Shown here: in pieces, positions 57,365-64,000 of the stretch | Layout of the letters: every line of letters starts with the position of its first letter | How positions within the stretch are numbered: the first letter of the stretch is position 1 | DNA from: Chimonanthus salicifolius | Taxonomy: Eukaryota; Streptophyta; Magnoliopsida; Laurales; Calycanthaceae | Assembly: GCA_013350335.1 (NCBI GenBank) | Contig: CM023541.1 | Location: forward strand, 65,823,999 to 65,887,998 | Length of the DNA: 64,000 nucleotides | Reading direction: 5' to 3' | Notes under the pieces: model-generated | What the model was told of the DNA's origin: nothing | Databases searched by the model: none | Seen by the model: only the letters and a program-made list of their open reading frames with translations | Program-made: the position numbers and the translations under genes

Positions 57365-57985
57365 TCATACAAAGAGCTCCGGATGAACGGCTCTCATCTC
57401 TGATTCAAGTTCCCAGGTGGTCTCCTCATTACCATGTCGTTCCCATACCACCTTGACGAACTGAATGGCGCGGTTCCGCAGCACCCTTTGTTCTCTCCCG
57501 ATCACTCTGATCGGCTTCTCCACATACGTCACGTCGCTTTGCACATCGACGTCTTGCACACTCAGGACATGTGAAGGGCCGAGGTTGTATTTCCTCAACA
57601 TGGACACATGAAACACATCATGTAAAGATGATAACTATGGAGGAAGTGCTAACTGATAAGCCACCTCCCCCACCCTCTTTAGGATTGGAAACGACCCGAC
57701 AAATCTAGGTGACAGCTTCCCCTTCTTCCCGAATCTCATGTGTCCCTTCCGTGGTGAGACTTTCAAAAACACCAAGTCTCCCACCTCAAACTCGAGGAAC
57801 CTTCTCCTCTTGTCGGCGTAACTCTTCTGACGGCTCTGTGCAGTGAGTAGGTGTTGCCGTATCACCTTGATTTGCGCTGTAGTCTCCGCAACCAACTCCA
57901 GTCCAATCAGTGCAGGCTCACCGGCCTCTGTCCAACACACTGGTAATCTACACGGCCTACCATATAAGGCCTCAAATGGAGCCAT
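57365..57985 (-). pseudogene. Integrase C-terminal region and chromodomain
   Basis: Continues the integrase frame. MAPFEALYGRPCRLPV and DLVFLKVSPRKG are followed by a GPF-like module (KLSPRFVGSFPILKRVG), then FHVSMLRKY. The chromodomain follows, with RVLRNRAIQFVKVVW and GNEETTWELESEMR, ending at HPELFV-stop. The chromodomain is the hallmark of chromoviruses and is believed to bind modified histone tails and steer insertion. Two in-frame TAGs break it, one just before MAPFE (57983-57985) and one after LALPP (near 57632). Frame is otherwise kept, so decay is by point mutation only. Confidence 0.9.
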
Positions 57986-58385
57986 CTAGAGGCTTGCGTG
58001 GTAATTGTTATTATAGGAGAACTCCACCAGTGGCAAATGATCCTCCCATCCACCCTTGAAATCCAGCATACATGCTCTCAGCATATCCTCCAATATTTGT
58101 ATTGTCCTCTCCGACTGTCCATCAGTCTGTGGGTGAAATGCTGTGCTGGTCAACTCGTCGGTCCCCATAGCCGACTGCATGCTCTGCCATACTCTGCTAG
58201 TGAATCGGCCATCTCTGTCAGACACAATAGTCTGGGGTACACCATGTAGTCTGATAATATCTCGGATGTACCGTCGACCCAAGGTCTCCGATGAATCGGT
58301 CGTCTTGACTGGAAGGAAATGTGCAGACTTGGTCAACCGGTCCACCACGACCCATATTGCATCGTTGCCTTTGGAAGACCTTGGC
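57986..58385 (-). pseudogene. Integrase catalytic core, cut by an LTR
   Basis: Minus-strand frame with [13 protein letters not shown] (first catalytic Asp), [14 protein letters not shown] (second Asp), and [19 protein letters not shown] with the catalytic Glu exactly 35 residues after that Asp (DD35E). It then runs [20 protein letters not shown] to a TAG. Integrase inserts the element's DNA copy. The catalytic residues visible are all kept, but the N-terminal zinc-binding part is missing because an LTR is inserted just upstream of the first Asp. TTGGC at 58381-58385 is the likely left TSD. Confidence 0.93.
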
Positions 58386-59089
58386 TGTAACGCCCCGCCC
58401 TCTCCAAGACAAAATCAGAGTCTATTTTTTTTTTTAATGATAAAACATCGAAAGAGAGCGGGCGGCGTCACAACATGAGCTAAGTTCAGACTACTCAAGT
58501 CTGAACCTTAACTGGCCACCCATGTGTACATGGACTAGACCATGATAACAAATCACACATGGAACTAAACAATAACTTGCGGAATAAACTAGACTAACTG
58601 CGGAAATAGAATGAATAGATAGCAAGTAACAGTCTCAATTAATAGTCAACATAAAACAACCATCCATAGTTAATAACCTAATCAAACCATAGCAAAGTAT
58701 TAACTTATTACATTTCCATCACTTATAACTCAAACGACAATAAATAAAAAGTCTTGTTCATCAATCAAGCGCTTAGGCTTGGCTCCCCTCCCGGTCATCG
58801 TCCTTTTCTTTCCCCTTCCTTGTTCCTGCATTTTCCTCTAAGGATAGAATTAGGGCGTTAGATCAACGCTCCCAGTAGGTTTCCCGATCAGGGCTACCAC
58901 ATGGTTAGCGTATAAAACATGCATATATATATATCATAGTACATGATTATCAAAAACATATAAAACCATGCTATGTATGTATGCAAATGTAATGAGCCCC
59001 ACCCCATCACACATACATAGCCATCACTTGACGGGACTCTCACCGTCAAGGTAAATCACAATATACTTTCATTTGGGACCCACACGATA

Positions 59090-59285
59090 AGGTAATCCAC
59101 AGTAATCCTCATTACCTGTGGAAAGACACTTCATCATTGAGTTGTTTCACAGTATTCTTTTATTGGGACTCACATGATAAGGTCATCCACAGTAATCCTC
59201 ATTACCTGTGGAAAGACACTTCATCATTGAGTTGTTTCAAGGTGTTCTTTCATTGGGACTCTCAAGTCAAGGTAATCCATAATCA
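59090..59285. repeat. Minisatellite, 80-bp unit, two full copies plus part
   Basis: GATAAGGTAATCCACAG, CATTACCTGTGGAAAGACAC and TCATCATTGAGTTGTTTCA recur 80 bp apart, with a partial third unit. GTAATCCACAG…CTGTGGA is an inverted motif within the unit. Confidence 0.88.
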
Positions 59286-59599
59286 TCACCCCATGCCATG
59301 CATGAGATGTGAATGTACATGTATGTCATTTATAAATACATATCTCATCATTCAAAACCAATTTGAAACATAATATCAATAACAACATAACTTATAAAAA
59401 CATGATAAAACCAAATCATAATTGTGGTTACAAGTAGGTAGGAAACCTACTGAAGATTCACTTCAGTATTTGATCTTTCTTTAGCGTCACCAAGTCACGA
59501 CTCGCATGTCGTTCAACTTCCGGTATCTTGTCCATATAACAATCAGTAAATCATACTATCATTTACTTATTCATTCACATCTAAGACCCAACCACATCT

Positions 59600-60655
59600 T
59601 GTGGGGTTCGGCCATGCCCATGGCCGAACATCACCAACTTAGGATTTAACCTTTAAAACTACCGATCAATTTCATGCAATGGATCCACACCAAAACCTAT
59701 TGTCATGATCCACGATCGTTACTTTGAAACCTTTTAATTCAATACAAACCTTCCACATAAAACAATCCATATGAAATGGTCCATTTAACCCATACCATAA
59801 TCCATGGGGTTTGGCCCTATACATGGCCGAACCCTATGGTTCACTTGGTCCAATAATCACCATGATTACTCATGGTTTTAACATGCTAATTCAACCATGA
59901 ATAATACATGGTTCAGCCGTATATTAATCAACCAAAACAGTAAACATGTATTCCATTAATTGCCATAAGAATCGACATAACTTTATATGGTTTTTATCTC
60001 ACAAAACCATCAAATACTTTCATGAAAATGTCATACCATTTCATGGGGTTCGGCCATCCTAATTGGCTGAACCTCATGGCCTATGGTTTAGATCCTTTTT
60101 GTCAAATAAATATCTTTATTTAACGCACATAAGCTCTCCACAATTGATATGATTTCCATCTTCTTGAAAGCCATACCAAACATCAAATACTTACATGGGG
60201 TTCGGCCATCCAAGGTGGTCGAACCCTATGTCCATGTTTTGGTCCTCTTAAACATGTTTTAGGTCTCATTTAAACATATGATAATCAGTATAATGTTACT
60301 ATGTTTTTACCCTTCAAAACCATGCAAATAAGTCCATCACTTTGCATGGCTTCCACTTTGTAAAACTCAATCCAAATAACCATAATACTTCATGGGATTC
60401 GGCCATCCAAGATGGTCGAGCCCAATGGTCCATTTCATCAGTTTATATCCACTGTTTAGACCTATGATAACTTCAGTCCTTCATGTCACTCAAGTCCATG
60501 TTTTTAACCCTCTTTAAAACATGCATTTGAGTCTTAAAGAAACATCAAAAACAGTCCACAAAACTTCATGGTTTCTATGTTTCAAAAACATCAAAACCAA
60601 CCAATCATTTACATGGGGTTCGGCCCTCCAAGGTGGCCGAATCCAATGATCATTT
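59600..60655 (-). repeat. Hairpin array, six copies
   Basis: Inverted repeats start near 59603, 59811, 60047, 60197, 60392 and 60617, with one or two arm mismatches each (GGTTTGGCCC, ATTGGCTGAACC, GATGGTCGAGCCC). Loops are 3-7 bases. Confidence 0.85.
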
Positions 60656-61190
60656 TTTACCATTTTAAAAGCTCTATTACTCAAGGCTAAAACCTTGGTG
60701 CATTAGGCCATAACCATGGCCCAATACATACCCTTTTCTTACAACTTGTTTAACTTGAACACTTAAGAAATCTTACCAAATTTCCTTTGCCTATGATCCT
60801 TGCCTTCTCCCCTCTATTTCTTCCTTTCTTCCTTAATCCTTTGCTGGTTTATGCTTGATTAACTGATGCCAACACCTCTGCTGTTCAGCCAAGAAAAAAC
60901 GAGTTTGGAGAGTGGGAGAGAGAGATGGTACTTCTTTGGATTTCCAAAATGAAAATCGGCCAAGAATGGTAACCTTTCCCTTTTGTAATTTCAGTCCCAA
61001 CTTCCATTTATTTTCCCTCATTAAATTTTGCCAAAACCGATGGGATATTGGGTGTCATCCAAGACACCCCTTCACCCAAACGTTGCACCCTTTCATTCAC
61101 AACACATGCATCTCATGAGATGCATGTTGCTGCCCAACCTTGGTGTCCCTTGGCTTTGCCAAGACACCTCTTCACTCTCAACGGCTGGGA

Positions 61191-64000
61191 TGTAACACCC
61201 TGGAATTTCAAAGTTATCAGTTTATATGAAAATATTCATATTTACGGAATTGCCATTGTGATAAAAATTGATTTGAATTTAAATGGGTCAATGGCTCAAT
61301 CAAGACCCAAAGAATGATAGTTGGTTTACAAAACAAATAAATGGGTAAGATAAATTTAAACGGGTCAAGAATCATATTTGGGTCAAATTTTGATAAATGG
61401 GTCAAAATGGCTAGATGGGACCCAATGGGTCGTGTGAATGGCATGATTAACCATGGAGGGAGTTCAAGCTTAGTTAATTTAAGTTTATTAATTGCTTGAG
61501 TGTGGTTTGAGTTGAAATGAATGGTGGGTTTAGTTAAGTTGAATTTATTAGTTAAGTTAAATTAAATGAGTGACTTAGGTTGGGTGAGTTGAATAAATGA
61601 GTTGAATGAATATGTATTTTTAATGTAAGTGAGTGAAGTGTGTGAATGGGAGGAGAAGTGTTTTAAATTCCAACTTTGAGCAAGAAAAACGTTGGTGCAT
61701 GGGGAGACATTACCATGCATGTAACCCCCATTTAGGTGATGAATAAAATGGGAGTTACATTTTGAATGGGAGTTACTTCTTGAAAACACAAAGGTTGCTA
61801 GGGACGTTGGCTGCATGCATGAGCAATTTCATGCATGTAACGGCTACCATGTAGAATAGAGAGTGATGGCTTTGAGAGTTACAAATGCATGAATGAAGGA
61901 GGATGCAAATAATTACAAAGATATACATGGAAGATGTTGGAGGTGGGAGTGTGATTTCAAATGCAAGTGTTTTACACGTTGGAAATGGTTAGAGAGCATT
62001 GGTTGGTCTTCAAAAGACAGCAATACTTAGATTGATGGTTCATGCATGTAACTCCAAGGTTGGAGAACAAATGGGTAACTGATTGGAGGAGTAATACCTA
62101 AAAGATTACAGCATTTTAAATTCAAATTATGTAATAAATCAATGGGAGTATCAAAGTGTTTTCACACTTGGAAGTGGGGAGTTTTTATTCCAATGATAGA
62201 ACTTCCACATGGGACGTTAATGAGGGCCAAATGGGGTTGATTGGAGCTGCTGTTGGTGGAGTTACATTTAAGAAAGGTGGCTGTTACATAAGCCAAAAAA
62301 ATTGAGAGACAACAACAAGGGACGGTGTAACACATGGGGGTTACATTTCAAAGTGAAACTCCCATGTGAGAACCTAAGAAAAAGGGGGGTTACACAAGTC
62401 CAATTTACAAGGGACGTTGGGAACATGGGGAGGTTTCATCTCATGATGAAACCCCCAAGTAACATAAAGATTAGGGTAAAGGCAATGAGAGTTACACAAA
62501 GTTAAACTTGGGCTGGTTTTTGATTAAACAAAGGGTGCCCATTTCTCTCTCTCTCCCTTTCTCTTGGCCGTTCTCTGTTTTCCCAAAAACTAAGAGCAGT
62601 AGCTGGTTGTTAATCAGTCCTTGGTTTGATTCCTTTTCATCAAGACAAGTTCAGCAAAAAGGGAAGGAACAAGCGGGAGTAAAGATCAAGTGGAGGAGTC
62701 GCGGAAACGGTAGGTGTTCGATAAACTATGTTGTTTAATTAAGAAATATGATCCGACTATTGGATGGCTGAATCTAACAAGGGTTAAATGTTGGACAGAA
62801 GTACATGAATGAGATCAAAAGATGGACCATAGGGTTCGGCCCATTGGATGGCGAAACCCCATGGAAATGATGGATTTATTTAGATGGTTTTTGGAAATTA
62901 AAACCATACAAATTTGGGACTGTTTTTAGATGATTTTAAGTATGTGTTTTAAAAAGGTTAAAACATAAATAAGGAAGTTTGTTTTGGACAAAGATGAATG
63001 ATTAATAAGTTCAAAACCAAAGGTCATAGGGTTCGGCCACCATGGAGAGCCGAACCCCATGCAAATAATGGTTTGTTTTGATGTATTTGGAACAAATAAA
63101 CCATGAAGTTGATGGACTGTTTTGGGTTATTATTTTAAGAGGTAAATACATGTTTTACAATGGTTAAAAAACATGGATTTGGGTGCTGGTTTCAGACCTA
63201 AGATGAAGGACTAAATATTCAAAACTAATCTCATGGTGTTCGGCCAATATACATGGCCGAACCCTATGAAATTGGGCTAATTTTGGAGGACTGTTTTGAA
63301 GGTTAAAAACCTGATTTAGATATACAATTATTACCTGGTTAATTGAGGTTTAAAAACAGTAAACGTAATCATTGGGTTCAGCCATGATAGAGGGCCGAAC
63401 CCCATGTAAAACGGTGTGGGTTTTCATGTTGAGAACCCCATGGAAACCATGGAAACCATGAAAATCCATGGACTGTTTTGTGGAATAATTGGGTTAAGTT
63501 TATGATGAACATTAGTTATTATTTATATGCTTTGATTTAAGAATATTATATGTTGTTTATGGAGTTAGTATGGGTAAGTAATCGGCCAATATGAATGATG
63601 GAAATTGAGCATAAAAGCACATTGGTGAGGTTCGGCCATGTGTATGGCCGAACCCCACTAATGGTAATTGTGGGACATAATTGTTGGTTTATATGAAGAT
63701 ATGGAAGGTTTAAGAAGGATCAAATTAGGTGGTGAGGTTCAGCCATGTGTATGGCCGAACCCCACTAAAGATGGTTTTATGTTTGGTGATGAAACTTAGT
63801 TAATTTAAAGCAAAGGTTGGTCTCAATGGCACAATCGTAATTATGGCTGAAATGATCAAAAATAAAATGATCATATGATGGGATAAATGGGCTAAAACCA
63901 AAGTGGTAAGGTTCAGCCATAATGTATGGCCGAACCCTACTAAGGTTCGTTTAGAAGTTTGGGTAATTAGATAGGTTTTAATTAAATAAATGAATGACCA
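61191..64000 (+). mobile_element. Forward LTR running off the window
   Basis: It starts TGTAACACCCTGGAATTTC, with TGGGA before it. It is most like 44013-47516, sharing the ATATGAA…TTCATAT near palindrome and the same order of exon-1-like blocks. The donor GTAGGTGTTC near 62710 follows GGAGTCGCGGAAACG. The 3' end is outside. Confidence 0.9.
62830..63945 (+). repeat. Hairpin array, seven copies, continuing past the window
   Basis: Inverted repeats start near 62832, 63028, 63239, 63376, 63628, 63736 and 63909. Loops include CCAT, ATATAC and GTGT. Spacing is about 110-250 bp. Confidence 0.9.

Larger units (their letters stand above)
58386..61190 (-). mobile_element. Minus-strand LTR inserted in integrase, interrupted by a forward LTR
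   Basis: It starts TGTAACGCCCCGCCC. The 3' hairpin, exon-2-like stretch, acceptor TATCCTTAG (near 58840), minisatellite, GGTAGGAAACCTACT, hairpin array, a GTAAGATTTC donor near 60774 and an exon-1-like region follow. Its far end lies beyond the forward LTR at 61191 and outside the window. Confidence 0.88.

Noticed and set aside
1..64000. Host protein-coding genes, tRNA or rRNA genes
   Set aside because: Every recognisable coding stretch is retroelement gag or pol, apart from two unknown ORFs that also lie within elements. No tRNA cloverleaf or rRNA sequence was noticed.

Overview
This window looks like nuclear DNA of a transposon-rich flowering plant. I found no host gene, tRNA, rRNA or CRISPR array. 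Almost all of it is LTR-retrotransposon sequence inserted into other LTR-retrotransposons. The evidence is repeated TGTAAC…GTTACA long terminal repeats (LTRs), five 5-bp target-site duplications (TSDs) that match exactly and two degraded ones, initiator-Met-type primer-binding sites (TGGTATCAGAG), and broken gag-pol fragments with a C-terminal chromodomain, which point to Ty3/gypsy chromoviruses of the Tekay/Del kind. I cannot name the species.

Layout. (1) 1-6595: a minus-strand element that carries an unusual acidic, triple-zinc-knuckle ORF where gag should be, between two LTR fragments, followed by a forward 5'-truncated LTR. (2) 7073-41068: a non-autonomous (LARD-like) minus-strand element. 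Inserted in it are a solo LTR (10429-17820, TSD ACATC) that carries another solo LTR (12314-16603, TSD GATTT), and a minus-strand Tekay-like element with decayed gag and protease (19174-37665, TSD ACAGA). The 5' LTR of that Tekay element holds three solo LTRs nested one inside the next (24685-35026 > 26433-33653 > 27175-30889). Its own 5' LTR also has a nested relative at 38776-40436 (TSD AGAGT). (3) 41069-42906: old LTR ends of a second gypsy type in inverted orientation. (4) 42907-50870: a forward LTR interrupted by a minus LTR (43477-49009), itself interrupted by a forward solo LTR (44013-47516, TSD TAACC), then a reverse-transcriptase fragment with an inverted piece of itself. (5) 50871-57302: a forward LTR interrupted by a solo LTR of a different family (51326-54996, TSD AAAAT), then two LTR 5' halves facing each other. 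(6) 57303-58385: integrase plus chromodomain, cut by a minus LTR (58386-61190), itself cut by a forward LTR that leaves the window.

The shared LTR architecture is the most interesting content. Each 3-4 kb LTR of the main family has a start full of TTGAC/GGTCAA motifs; a CT-rich then purine-rich exon-like stretch ending in a conserved GGAGTCG motif and a GTAAGT-type donor; a 1.5-2.5 kb intron-like body; a CTAAC-type branch sequence with a pyrimidine-rich YAG acceptor; a short exon-like stretch; and a covarying hairpin close to the 3' end. The intron-like body holds regularly scattered perfect inverted repeats (GGGTTCGGCCAT / ATGGCCGAACCC, about 60 in the window), one GGTAGG(A/T)n CCTACC palindrome per copy, and a copy-specific minisatellite. 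In some LTRs the GGCC hairpins are largely replaced by an array of CAGTCGACTGAATC palindromes. All protein-coding remnants are broken; nothing here looks able to move by itself.
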